From Bacillus sp. FJAT-49711 (lineage in GTDB: Bacteria > Bacillota > Bacilli > Bacillales > Bacillaceae_C), in assembly GCF_018343715.1 (NCBI RefSeq), contig NZ_JAGYPL010000003.1, forward strand, positions 317,784-381,783: a stretch of 64,000 bases of DNA. Direction: 5' to 3'. The number at the start of each line of letters is the position of its first letter. Position 1 is the stretch's first letter. Below the pieces are notes generated by a model that did not search any database, had not been told where the DNA came from, and saw only the letters and a list, made by a program, of their open reading frames with translations. Both the position numbers and the translations under genes were made by a program. Positions 34,767-43,373 of this stretch are shown here, in pieces.

Positions 34767-35270
34767 ATGTTAGAATCTGTATTTAATCGCTTATATCATT
34801 CTTATTATCACGATTTACATAAGTTTTTATTTTATATGATCCGCAACCGGGAACTAGCAGAGGATCTAGTCCAGGAAGTGTATGTGAAGGTTTATAAAAA
34901 TTTCGAGAAATTCGAAGGGAAAAGTAAAGAAAAAACATGGCTTTATGCAATAGCCCGCAACGTTGCCATTGATTATATCCGCAAACAAAAAGGCATAAAA
35001 GAAGTACAATTAAGTGAATACGATGCTTTTCAACTTAAAGATACGAATCCGATTCCTGAAGAAGTCGTTTTACGCAAAGATGAAGTTCAACAAATCTATT
35101 CAATTAAAATGAAGCCTGATCAAAAGGTCATTCTTGATCTCAGATTTTTACTGGACTTGTCCATCTCAGAAACAGCTACCACTTTAGGCTGGTCAGAAAG
35201 TAAAGTGAAAACCTTACAGCACCGAGCGATTCAGCATTTAAAAGATAAATATCGAAAAAAGGCGGGATAA
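34767..35270 (+). CDS. ECF-type RNA polymerase sigma factor (SigX-like)
   Basis: Sigma-70 family factor of about 167 residues. Region 2 includes ELAEDLVQEVYVKVYKNFEKF and the DNA-melting stretch KEKTWLYAIARNVAIDYIRK. Region 4 includes DLSISETATTLGWSESKVKTL. ATG at 34767 is favoured: AAGGGG is about 10 bases upstream and the product then aligns from its first residues with SigX-type factors. No anti-sigma gene with a membrane segment follows; the next gene, after a terminator, is a response regulator. Regulon unknown. Confidence 0.85.
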   Translation: MLESVFNRLYHSYYHDLHKFLFYMIRNRELAEDLVQEVYVKVYKNFEKFEGKSKEKTWLYAIARNVAIDYIRKQKGIKEVQLSEYDAFQLKDTNPIPEEVVLRKDEVQQIYSIKMKPDQKVILDLRFLLDLSISETATTLGWSESKVKTLQHRAIQHLKDKYRKKAG

Positions 35271-35274
35271 GAAA

Positions 35275-35335
35275 CTAAAAGCGCAATCCGTGTTTAGTTC
35301 CGTACAATCTTGAGGATCGCTGGCAAAGATAAAGA
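35275..35335 (+). repeat. Probable degenerate copy of the dispersed intergenic repeat
   Basis: AAAAGCGCAATC, CCGTACAATCTTGAGG and AAAGATAAAG occur in the same order as in full copies, but divergence is high. Confidence 0.35.
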
Positions 35336-35352
35336 ACTTTTTATAAGAAATC

Positions 35353-35380
35353 AGGAAGCGAAAATAGCTTCCTTTTTTTT
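35353..35380 (+). terminator. Terminator after the ECF sigma gene
   Basis: AGGAAGC/GCTTCCT stem with a 6-base loop and eight following T. Confidence 0.88.
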
Positions 35381-35456
35381 GTAAACTATTTATCTTTTTC
35401 AATTCAACATCAAATATAATAAATCTAAAGAGATTAAGTATTAGGGGGGCTTACGA

Positions 35457-36161
35457 TTGAAGGAAGGGAAAATTCTTGTCGTTGAAGATGAATTGTCTAT
35501 TCGTAAATTAATTGCTTTTAATTTGCAACGCTCTAATTTTGAAGTAATTGAAGCTGGTGACGGCAAATTGGCACTACAATTGGCAAAGGAACATCAACCA
35601 TCACTTATTTTATTGGACTTAAATCTTCCAGATGCAGATGGTTTCGAGCTTTGTTCGCAATTAACTGAAAGCCAACCTGGAACCCCGATCATCATCGTAT
35701 CAGCTAGAGGGCAAGATATGGAAAAAATCATGGGATTAGAGCTTGGGGCCGATGATTATATAGTAAAACCATTTAATCCGCTTGAGCTTGTCGCGAGGAT
35801 TCGTTCTGTTTTAAGAAGAACTGCGAAGTCTTCGAAAGTAGAAAACCAAAGCCTAGTCAAAACAGGTCCTTTCCTCATTGAACTTAAAACGCAAAGAGTA
35901 TATAAGGCGGGAAAGTTAATGAAATTAACAACACGCGAATTCCAGATGATGAAATTTTTCACAGACAAACTGAACGAACCTATTACACGTGATGAACTGT
36001 TGGATGAAATATGGGGCTTAAACTATTTCGGTGATCCGAAAACAGTAGATGTACATATTCGCAGATTAAGAGAAAAAATCGAAGACGACCCTTCCAATCC
36101 TTCATTTCTAAAAACGGTATGGGGCTATGGTTATTCCTTTTTTGATGAGGACGCACAATGA
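35457..36161 (+). CDS. OmpR/PhoB-family response regulator
   Basis: Response regulator of 234 residues. The receiver domain (1-120) has the phosphoacceptor aspartate in LILLDLNLPDADG and the conserved lysine in DYIVKPFNP. A C-terminal winged-helix DNA-binding domain follows (KLTTREFQMMKFF to KTVWGYGYSF). Translation starts at a TTG preceded by GGGGGG 8 bases upstream; no ATG is available near the normal start. The stop overlaps the sensor kinase start by 4 bases. Confidence 0.92.
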   Translation: MKEGKILVVEDELSIRKLIAFNLQRSNFEVIEAGDGKLALQLAKEHQPSLILLDLNLPDADGFELCSQLTESQPGTPIIIVSARGQDMEKIMGLELGADDYIVKPFNPLELVARIRSVLRRTAKSSKVENQSLVKTGPFLIELKTQRVYKAGKLMKLTTREFQMMKFFTDKLNEPITRDELLDEIWGLNYFGDPKTVDVHIRRLREKIEDDPSNPSFLKTVWGYGYSFFDEDAQ

Positions 36162-37543
36162 AAAAAGGTATTAAAAGAAGGCTCGTTTGGAGCTATCTAA
36201 TTTTGATTATTTTTACTGTTGTTCTTTTTGAAACCATTATTTTGTCTGCCTTAATGGTGTACTACAAAGGTGGAGTCCAGCAGACACTGCGTGATCAGGG
36301 GGCTATGTTCTCCTCTTTTTATGAACAGGAGCTATTGGAAGGAAGATATGAGGAAGAAGCCGAACAGTTATTATCCCAATATAACTTTTTAGTGAATGTC
36401 CATGTCCAACTGATCGATCAAGAAGGCAATATTTTAGCTGAAACACATAAAAGCCACATTAAAAACATTAGCGATAAAGAAGATGTTCGTGTTGGACTAA
36501 CTGGTACATCCGGAAACTGGACTGGACAAGCCAATGGCGAAAAGATCATGTCTGTAACATACCCGTTAATGGCGGGAGACAGCAATAAAGGGGCAATTCG
36601 ACTTACAACCTCCCTTGCCCCATTGAATTCTATCTTTACCCAGAATGCACTCATTCTTCTTGCAATCGGCGGCATCGTTATTGTCTTGGCAGCTATCATC
36701 AGTTTTTTCTTGGCTGGGACTATTACAAAACCAGTAAACCATATTATTACTGCAGCCGAACAAATGGCAGCTGGAAAATTTTCTACTCGGGTTGTAAAAA
36801 AACAAGACGACGAATTAGGACGGCTAGCTGATACATTGAACTATATGGCAGAGCAAGTTGAAAAACACGAACAGCTTAAAAATGAATTTATCGCTTCTGT
36901 TAGTCATGATCTAAGAACCCCATTAACTTCCGTCAAAGGGTGGGCCATCACATTACAGTCGATGGCTAATGACGATTTTTTTAAAGAAGGTTTGGAAATC
37001 ATTACAAATGAGAGTGACCGATTAACAAGCCTTGTAAGTGATCTGCTTGATCTTTCCAGTTTATCAAGCGGAAAGCTTTCTTTTATTTTTGAAGAAATTG
37101 ACCTCAACTATACTGTTAAAAAAGTCGTTTCACAATTACAGCCAAGAGCAGAGAGACAAGGGGTTCAACTTGTAACAAATATTCATCCAAACATGAAAGA
37201 GATTAAAGCAGATAAAAATAGACTTATCCAAGTTTTGATTAATTTAATGGATAATGCACTTAAGTTCACCCCTAAAGACGGAACAATATCAATATCCGTC
37301 AATGAGGGAAGTGGGAAATCCGTTGTTGTTAACATTGAAGATACAGGGATTGGAATTCCAACTGACAAATTGGAAAGCATTAAAGAAAAGTTTGTAAAAG
37401 GAAAAACACAAGATTCAGGAACCGGTCTTGGTCTTGCTATTTGTGAGGAAATCATTAAAGGCCACCATGGGACATTGCATATTGATAGCCGTGAGGGGGA
37501 AGGAACAACTGTAAAAGTTGTTTTGCCTGTAACCTTTGTGTAA
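36158..37543 (+). CDS. Sensor histidine kinase of the two-component system
   Basis: Membrane kinase of 461 residues. Two membrane segments (about 10-35 and 160-185) flank an extracellular sensor domain of about 125 residues. HAMP (about 186-238), HisKA with SVSHDLRTPLTSVKGWA (about 246-310) and HATPase_c with DNALKF, EDTGIGIPTDKL and GTGLGLAICEEI follow. Partner of the overlapping response regulator. The downstream lipoprotein gene with an IseA-like domain suggests, but does not prove, a role in cell-wall control. Confidence 0.92.
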   Translation: MKKGIKRRLVWSYLILIIFTVVLFETIILSALMVYYKGGVQQTLRDQGAMFSSFYEQELLEGRYEEEAEQLLSQYNFLVNVHVQLIDQEGNILAETHKSHIKNISDKEDVRVGLTGTSGNWTGQANGEKIMSVTYPLMAGDSNKGAIRLTTSLAPLNSIFTQNALILLAIGGIVIVLAAIISFFLAGTITKPVNHIITAAEQMAAGKFSTRVVKKQDDELGRLADTLNYMAEQVEKHEQLKNEFIASVSHDLRTPLTSVKGWAITLQSMANDDFFKEGLEIITNESDRLTSLVSDLLDLSSLSSGKLSFIFEEIDLNYTVKKVVSQLQPRAERQGVQLVTNIHPNMKEIKADKNRLIQVLINLMDNALKFTPKDGTISISVNEGSGKSVVVNIEDTGIGIPTDKLESIKEKFVKGKTQDSGTGLGLAICEEIIKGHHGTLHIDSREGEGTTVKVVLPVTFV

Positions 37544-37763
37544 CCTTTTTTCACATTTCATTAACTTCTATTACCCTTTATAAACGTATAGTTAATTAAA
37601 GGCTGGTTGCAAATGCTTGTTGTAAGAGCCCGCCTTCTACAACTATTAAAAATCTTACCTATTCATTTTGAGATTAAAATCCATTTTTCAACATTAAAAT
37701 TCATATTTAGCAGTAATAAAGTTTGAGAAATAGACTAGTTAAAAGAACATTGGAGGATTTTCA

Positions 37764-39464
37764 ATGAGAAGTTTTCTATTCGTGCTATCGGCCTGCCTCC
37801 TTCTTAGCGGATGTAATATGCTCCCTGAACCGGGAAGCTTGATACAAGCCCCTAAGCTTGCATCTGCCATTTCAATTGAAAATGAAAGCATACAAGCGAT
37901 AGCAAAAAAATATTTGCCAAAAGGGACAACACTCATAACAGCAAATTCTCCTATTAGTACTGATTCCGTATTATACGCTGATTTAGATGGAGACGGACAA
38001 GAAGAAGCAATAGTCTTTTACCAGTCGAAAAATAGAGCTGAAAATGTCGGGATGTTCATCTTAGAAAAGCAAAAGGATAAATGGGAAAAGATGTTTGCAA
38101 AAAAAGGGTTAGGATATGATGTCAATTGGGCAAGTGCATCGGACTTTGACGGTGATGGAAAACAAGATTTATTGGTCGGATGGAAAATTGGAAGTGCCGC
38201 CGGTAATGTTCTTGAGGTTTTCACATGGAACGAAGATGGTTTTAAACAGTTGACTAAAGTAAATTACCACACCTTTGAGTCTATCGAAATTCAAGGTGAT
38301 CAAAAAACAAGGCTTGCCGTGTGGAAAAAAGATGTAAATGATATTTATGACATCCAATTATTAAAATGGGAAAATGGAGCATTAATCGCTGATGAGGAGC
38401 ATTATCCTACCTATTTTCCAAAGGTAGTCGATTATTATAAAAGCAGAATCGAAAGGGTGCCAGATGCATCGTACTATTGGTATTATCTAGCTGACGCACA
38501 GTTAAAATCCAATCATCCTGAACAGGCACTTAATTCCATTGAAAAAGGCATGATGCTTAAAACAATTGTACCAAGCTTTAACCAATTCACCGACTTAAAA
38601 AAGAAAATTGAAAAAAGCTTAAAGGAGTATGGCAATTCCAATTTTCAATATGAGATACGCGACGCTGATGTTACTTTAGAGATACCTAAAGAGGTTGCCT
38701 CTCATATCACCATTGAGGAAGGCAATGCTTCCATGGATGGATATGCTGTCTCTGTTTACATTTCATCAGAAAAGAAAAAAGATCTCTTATTTGCGATTTA
38801 CATTCATTCAAAAAATATGAACATACCTGAACCAGACCGTAGTCTTGAAAAAATTGCAGAAAATGAACAGTACATTTATTTTGCGAAAAAAAATAAAGAA
38901 AAAATTAATCTAACGGGGCTAGATCCAGAAGTAAAGGATATTTACGAACAAAGTATTGCACAAGTCGATAAAATGATTGCGAACGTCAGGCCAGGTCTTG
39001 TTTACCCATCGTATGTGAGTTTAGAAGAATCAGGAGTAATAAAAATGGTTACTGAAGCTGCAAACAAGTATTGGTACGTTACGAGTGGCGGAAAAATTTC
39101 AGGTGCGATCGATTCATTTACGAACGAAGGTCTAGATTATCGCTATATGGGTTCAGACTTAGATACAAGAGAAAAACTAAATGCTTTTCTCGGTGAATCA
39201 TACACTTCCAGCGTAATACAATCCTATATAAACCGTGCAAACATTATCAATCATAACGGAAAACTAGCTCAACCGAATGCAGATGGAGGCTCAATCGTTA
39301 ATCATGAAAAAGCAATTGTCATCGGAATGCGAGATAATGGCAATGAAAAAGAAATTGATTTAAAAGCTCCGCTCGGAACAAGCTATTACTATGAATATGT
39401 ACACGTAGTTTTCTCAAAAACGAAAGATGGATGGAGAATTTCTTCGGATATAGGGACGTTTTAG
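37764..39464 (+). CDS. Lipoprotein with FG-GAP-like repeats and IseA-like C-terminal domain
   Basis: Surface lipoprotein of 566 residues with lipobox LLSGC (Cys 17). Residues 70-215 contain two calcium-loop-like DxDxDG motifs (ADLDGDGQEEA and DFDGDGKQDLLVGW), typical of FG-GAP/VCBS repeats. A middle region of helices (residues 225-290) and an unassigned segment follow. The last 135 residues (NKYWYVTSGGK, YRYMGSDLDTREKL, ADGGSI) resemble IseA/YoeB, an inhibitor of D,L-endopeptidase autolysins. The latter match is from memory of the family pattern. The gene follows the two-component genes after 220 bases with its own GGAGG. Confidence 0.7.
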   Translation: MRSFLFVLSACLLLSGCNMLPEPGSLIQAPKLASAISIENESIQAIAKKYLPKGTTLITANSPISTDSVLYADLDGDGQEEAIVFYQSKNRAENVGMFILEKQKDKWEKMFAKKGLGYDVNWASASDFDGDGKQDLLVGWKIGSAAGNVLEVFTWNEDGFKQLTKVNYHTFESIEIQGDQKTRLAVWKKDVNDIYDIQLLKWENGALIADEEHYPTYFPKVVDYYKSRIERVPDASYYWYYLADAQLKSNHPEQALNSIEKGMMLKTIVPSFNQFTDLKKKIEKSLKEYGNSNFQYEIRDADVTLEIPKEVASHITIEEGNASMDGYAVSVYISSEKKKDLLFAIYIHSKNMNIPEPDRSLEKIAENEQYIYFAKKNKEKINLTGLDPEVKDIYEQSIAQVDKMIANVRPGLVYPSYVSLEESGVIKMVTEAANKYWYVTSGGKISGAIDSFTNEGLDYRYMGSDLDTREKLNAFLGESYTSSVIQSYINRANIINHNGKLAQPNADGGSIVNHEKAIVIGMRDNGNEKEIDLKAPLGTSYYYEYVHVVFSKTKDGWRISSDIGTF

Positions 39465-39465
39465 A

Positions 39466-39492
39466 CAAAAGCGGAAGGCACTGGACTAGATG
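39466..39492 (+). repeat. Fragment of the dispersed intergenic repeat
   Basis: CAAAAGCGGAAGGCAC followed by CTGGACTAGATG joins the first and last bases of the repeat with the middle deleted. Similar tiny fragments occur at about 34672-34690 and 53566-53580. Confidence 0.4.
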
Positions 39493-39551
39493 AAAACTCA
39501 TTTCTTAGAAAGTTATCCGCAAAGTTTCCAATTTTCATTTCCTTAACAACG

Positions 39552-39590
39552 AAAACCGGCGAATCTATGAATATGATTTGCCGGTTTTTT
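39552..39590 (+). terminator. Terminator of the FG-GAP lipoprotein gene
   Basis: AAAACCGGC/GCCGGTTTT stem with a 19-base loop, ending in six T on the plus strand. It may also stop the convergent transcript. Confidence 0.8.
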
Positions 39591-39674
39591 CCTATACTCA
39601 AATTGAAAAAAAAATCAAAACTACACTAAATTATAGTCAGTGCTCTGTCTTTTTCTTTATCATTTATATCACTC

Positions 39675-40043
39675 TTATTCGTTCTTCTCTTCCATTTCCT
39701 TGATTTTCTTTGAGCCTTCCTCTTCATATTCATTATACTGTTTAGAACCGCTTTCTTCACTTTCATAGTAAGCACGGGATCCATTTTCTTCAGCGTATTT
39801 GTATTTTGTACTTCCATATTCGCTAACCATGGAATAGACTTCTGAAATTGGGTGGCCGGGTTCACTAAACCTCCTCTTTAAATAATTCTGGGCTTTCTCC
39901 ATTCTTTGTTTTTCGCGAATGGCTTTTTGTACCATACTCTGTTTCGTCTTAATAGCCAGCTGTACCTTTTCCTGCTTTACATGAATCGTTGCTACCTTCC
40001 CTTCATTTTTCCATTTAAATCCATTCCAATTTAATTTCTTCAT
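39675..40043 (-). CDS. Charged repeat protein coupled to the VWA lipoprotein, unknown function
   Basis: Predicted cytoplasmic protein of 122 residues. The first 75 residues are basic. The rest consists of four 11-residue repeats: EYGSTKYKYAE, ENGSRAYYESE, ESGSKQYNEYE and EEGSKKIKEME. The start lies inside the last codons of the VWA gene (29-base overlap, different frame), suggesting translational coupling, but no clear ribosome site is visible. The regular repeats support a real protein; function unrecognised. A competing minus-strand frame at 39626-39865 is rejected. Confidence 0.5.
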   Translation of the reverse strand: MKKLNWNGFKWKNEGKVATIHVKQEKVQLAIKTKQSMVQKAIREKQRMEKAQNYLKRRFSEPGHPISEVYSMVSEYGSTKYKYAEENGSRAYYESEESGSKQYNEYEEEGSKKIKEMEEKNE

Positions 40044-41067
40044 ACTGAGATTTCAAATATTCCTTCAAGTCACGTTCTGAGGAAACATAAGTGAACTCTC
40101 CATTGCCTGCGCTTGCAACTTCCTTTAGCAATTTCTGCCCTTCATTATCCACATCAAAGCCAATAATATTTACAACAGTTTCAATATTATTAGTTGTCAA
40201 ATCTTTAGCTGCCTTGACAGGATCACCGCCGCAAGTTTCAATACCGTCGCTAACAACATACACAACGACATCATCGGCATCTTTAGGTAAATCATCCTTC
40301 ACCTTTTCAAGAACAAGGCCAATTGGAGTCCAGCCAGCAGGCTGTACTGTTTGTAAAGATTTTTGAAATTTACTTTTATCAAATGCTCCATTATAAATAT
40401 TTTCCGTGCTGCTGCATGATAATTTCTTATCCGCATCACTTCCTGTTCCTTTATGCCCATATACTCGCATAGAAATTGTTGCTTCTTCAGGAATCTGCTC
40501 AGCAAACTCTAAGACAGCCTCTCTTGCGGCTTCCATCCGAGTCTTCTTTCCAGACATTGCTTTCATGCTTCCACTCGCATCTATTAAAATAGCAAAATGT
40601 GCCTTTTTTAAAGCAGGGGTAGCAATCGATTCATCTGGTCGGTCAATATTCACTTCTACATTGGAATCAAAGTGAAGGAGTGTTTCTAATTCTTCGTGAT
40701 AATCTTCCGTAAATAAGAATTTGAGTTCCTCCACATATTGTTCCGGGGTTAAATTGTCGGGAAACTGATCTAGTGCTTCATTTACCTTATTATCGTCATA
40801 TTGATCACCGTTAAATATTCCTGGGTGTCGAAGCAATTCTTTTTCTAACTCTGTCAGGTCGCGTCCGGGATCTTTAATATCGAAATAATTAACTTCTTTT
40901 GCGATGTATTCATCAACAGGCCCGGGAGCTGTTTCTACCTCTGCAACCTCCTTAACATTTTCTATCTGCTTCTCGGTCTTTACCGACTTTATCTCTTCCT
41001 TATCACCTGAATTGCATCCAACGAGAAGAACAGATGCACAAAACAAGCCGATCCAAATTTTTCTCAT
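40015..41067 (-). CDS. von Willebrand factor A domain lipoprotein
   Basis: Lipoprotein of about 350 residues with a short signal peptide and lipobox LLVGC (about Cys 18). An acidic linker leads to a VWA domain from about residue 160. The MIDAS motif DASGSM begins it, followed by RVYGHKGTG and the conserved VVYVVSDGIETCGGDP. VWA domains usually bind protein partners through a metal ion. ATG at 41067 is taken rather than the TTG one codon earlier; the ribosome site is weak. The partner could be the small repeat protein encoded by the overlapping next gene. Confidence 0.85.
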   Translation of the reverse strand: MRKIWIGLFCASVLLVGCNSGDKEEIKSVKTEKQIENVKEVAEVETAPGPVDEYIAKEVNYFDIKDPGRDLTELEKELLRHPGIFNGDQYDDNKVNEALDQFPDNLTPEQYVEELKFLFTEDYHEELETLLHFDSNVEVNIDRPDESIATPALKKAHFAILIDASGSMKAMSGKKTRMEAAREAVLEFAEQIPEEATISMRVYGHKGTGSDADKKLSCSSTENIYNGAFDKSKFQKSLQTVQPAGWTPIGLVLEKVKDDLPKDADDVVVYVVSDGIETCGGDPVKAAKDLTTNNIETVVNIIGFDVDNEGQKLLKEVASAGNGEFTYVSSERDLKEYLKSQYEEIKLEWI

Positions 41068-41339
41068 CAAACTATTTCAACCCATTTCATTTATATTCTT
41101 TCTTAAATGATATAGGAATGCTTAAGATAACATCAATATAAAGCGGTTAGTTTAGTTCTTTTCGCACATGAAACCCATTTACGGGTAGTAAAAAAGCATC
41201 ACTGTAAACTTCGATCAGAACCTACCAATCATGAACAGCACATACTTTCTTATAAAGGGGCATTCAACATTCATATTTATCTCATTTTGGGGAAGAATAA
41301 ACTATGTTGTAAAACAAAGTTAGATAAGAGGTGCCGTAA

Positions 41340-42197
41340 ATGGATAAAGATATTTCCTACGGAAGTGATTACAAGTTTATTCCTGCTACATCTATCGGGA
41401 GTGGAGTTGGAATGGAGGTATTGCCAGATTTATATTGTTACACAATTCAAATTGTTAATATTATATTAGTCGGCAATCCAAAAAATCAAGAATTTGTCCT
41501 AGTTGACACGGGTATGCCTCACTCTGCCAACGAAATTAAAGCTGTTATTGAAGAGCGATTTGGAAAAGACCGTAAACCTAAAGCGATTATACTGACTCAC
41601 GGGCACTTTGATCATGTAGGTACGGTCGTTGATTTAGTGAAGGAATGGCAAGTTCCAGTATATGCTCATGAACTCGAAATTCCTTATTTAACAGGGAAGA
41701 AGAGTTATCCCGACCCTGACCCTACTGTTGAAGGGGGAATGGTTGCGAAAATGTCACCGATGTTTCCGAATGAACCGATTAATTTAGGGAATCATGTAGA
41801 AACATTCCCTTCTGATGGCAGTGTTCCTCACATGCCTGATTTCAGATGGATTCATACACCTGGACATGCACCAGGACATGTATCCTTTTTTAGAGAAAAG
41901 GACCGGGCATTAATAGCAGGAGATGCATTCATTACCGTTAAACAAGATTCTCTTTATAAAGTGTTTACACAAGAACTAGAAATAAATGGACCTCCAAGAT
42001 ACTTAACAACTGATTGGCAAGCAGCATCGGAATCTGTAAAAAAATTGGAAGCACTAAAACCAAGTGTCGCAATAACGGGACATGGTGTGCCTATCTCAGG
42101 TGAAACTCTGACAGACAGTTTGCAAAAATTAGTCCAAAATTTCGATCAGATCGCCATTCCTGATTACGGGAAGTATGTTGATAAAAACATACATTAA
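41340..42197 (+). CDS. MBL-fold metallo-hydrolase
   Basis: Metallo-beta-lactamase-fold hydrolase of 285 residues. The binuclear metal site is THGHFDHVG (HxHxDH), with further ligands in HTPGHAPGH, AGDAF and ITGHGVP. It has no signal peptide. Substrate unknown; family members include glyoxalase II-like thioesterases and lactonases. AGGTG lies before the ATG at 41340. It is a single-gene unit with a strong terminator. Confidence 0.87.
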   Translation: MDKDISYGSDYKFIPATSIGSGVGMEVLPDLYCYTIQIVNIILVGNPKNQEFVLVDTGMPHSANEIKAVIEERFGKDRKPKAIILTHGHFDHVGTVVDLVKEWQVPVYAHELEIPYLTGKKSYPDPDPTVEGGMVAKMSPMFPNEPINLGNHVETFPSDGSVPHMPDFRWIHTPGHAPGHVSFFREKDRALIAGDAFITVKQDSLYKVFTQELEINGPPRYLTTDWQAASESVKKLEALKPSVAITGHGVPISGETLTDSLQKLVQNFDQIAIPDYGKYVDKNIH

Positions 42198-42517
42198 CTA
42201 ACCCCTTCCTGAAACACGTCTACCCACTGGGCTATCGAATAATTCCCTAAAAAATCTGGAGGTAAACAGCTCGTTTTCCCCTCCAGATTTTTTATTTTTA
42301 ATCGTATATACATTTATTCGAATTAGATTTAAGCATCTTGATCCTCCATGATGTCACATCCTTTTTAATGTGCTTTAACATCATCCTCCATAATAATCTT
42401 CACCTTCGTTTCTTATACGTGAGGCTACATTATTCATTACAACTGTTTCTTCAGAATTTCATGTCTGAAGATAATTCTAATGCTTTCTTGGGTATATAAG
42501 AACAGGGAGGTATGTAG
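42198..42517. other. Gene-free 320-base interval
   Basis: It holds the terminator at 42248-42295 and a small imperfect inverted repeat at about 42349-42385 (TGATGTCACAT against ATGTGCTTTAACATCA). CATCCTCCAT-like words occur twice. I see no gene; the promoter of the DUF421 gene should lie near 42440-42500. Confidence 0.5.
42248..42295 (+). terminator. Terminator of the MBL-fold gene
   Basis: Long stem AAAAAATCTGGAGG/CCTCCAGATTTTTT with an 18-base loop, ending in T-rich sequence. Confidence 0.9.
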
Positions 42518-43207
42518 ATGATCTATATAGATACGGTAATGAAACTTGTACTTGGTTTATTAGCCCTGCTCATAGTTACAAGGCTTCTTGGTAAAAAAGA
42601 AATGGGTCAGTTTACACCTTTTGATTTCGTGTACGCTTTAATTCTAGGAGCTCTTTTAGAAGAAAGTTTATACGATGATAAGATTTCTATTTTTCAAATG
42701 CTGTTTGGCGTTGCGGTTTGGGGGATACTTATTTACATCGTTGAAGTGCTTGCTGTAAAAAGTAGTAAAATCAGAAGAATTTTAAAAGGAGATCCTTCCA
42801 CCATCGTTCGGGATGGCAATTTAGATATGAAGGCTATGAAAAAGAATCATATTGAGATGGAACAATTACGCACAATGATGCGAGAACAAGGAGTTTTTTC
42901 CCTTAGCGAAGTGCGGGATTTAATTTTAGAGCCTGGAGGAAACATCAGCATTAAAAAACATCCACATACCGAACCACCTACAGCAAAAGTGCTAAATATC
43001 GAAGTCGCTGATGAAGCACCTTCCATCTTGCTTGTCGATGAGGGCAGGATAAAGAAAGAAAATCTGCTTTATGCAGGTAAAACATCTGAATGGCTGCAGG
43101 CAGAGTTTCAAAAAGAAGGATATTCTACTTCTGAAATCTTTTTCGCGGAATGGTCTGATACAAATGGTTTTTTTATAAAAACATTCGAAGAGTGCAACGG
43201 TGATTGA
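42518..43207 (+). CDS. DUF421 family membrane protein (YetF-like)
   Basis: Protein of 229 residues. Three N-terminal membrane segments (about 5-80) include TRLLGKKEMGQFTPFDFVYA, the DUF421 hallmark. A soluble cytoplasmic domain follows with MEQLRTMMREQGVFSLSEV. Members of the family (YetF, YdfR, YrbG) occur in several copies in spore formers; some have been connected with spore properties, others are uncharacterised. AGGGAGG lies before the ATG. Single-gene unit. Confidence 0.88.
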   Translation: MIYIDTVMKLVLGLLALLIVTRLLGKKEMGQFTPFDFVYALILGALLEESLYDDKISIFQMLFGVAVWGILIYIVEVLAVKSSKIRRILKGDPSTIVRDGNLDMKAMKKNHIEMEQLRTMMREQGVFSLSEVRDLILEPGGNISIKKHPHTEPPTAKVLNIEVADEAPSILLVDEGRIKKENLLYAGKTSEWLQAEFQKEGYSTSEIFFAEWSDTNGFFIKTFEECNGD

Positions 43208-43242
43208 TTGTGAATTTATTTTTTTGATACTTTTTCAATCGT

Positions 43243-43272
43243 AAAGGCGACCGAATTCCTGGTCGCCTTCCT
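43243..43272 (+). terminator. Terminator of the DUF421 gene
   Basis: Perfect stem AAGGCGACC/GGTCGCCTT with an 8-base loop. Confidence 0.85.
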
Positions 43273-43373
43273 TCATGATGACTTCCCGTTTAAATATTTG
43301 CGACTACTGGATTTGTCCTCAAGGAAAAAAACTGTATAAACTATCCGTTATACACGCTTTTTCATTTGAGCGC

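Noticed and set aside
39626-39865. Alternative minus-strand frame of 79 codons
   Set aside because: It overlaps the frame that shows regular 11-residue repeats and has no better start; taken as a shadow.
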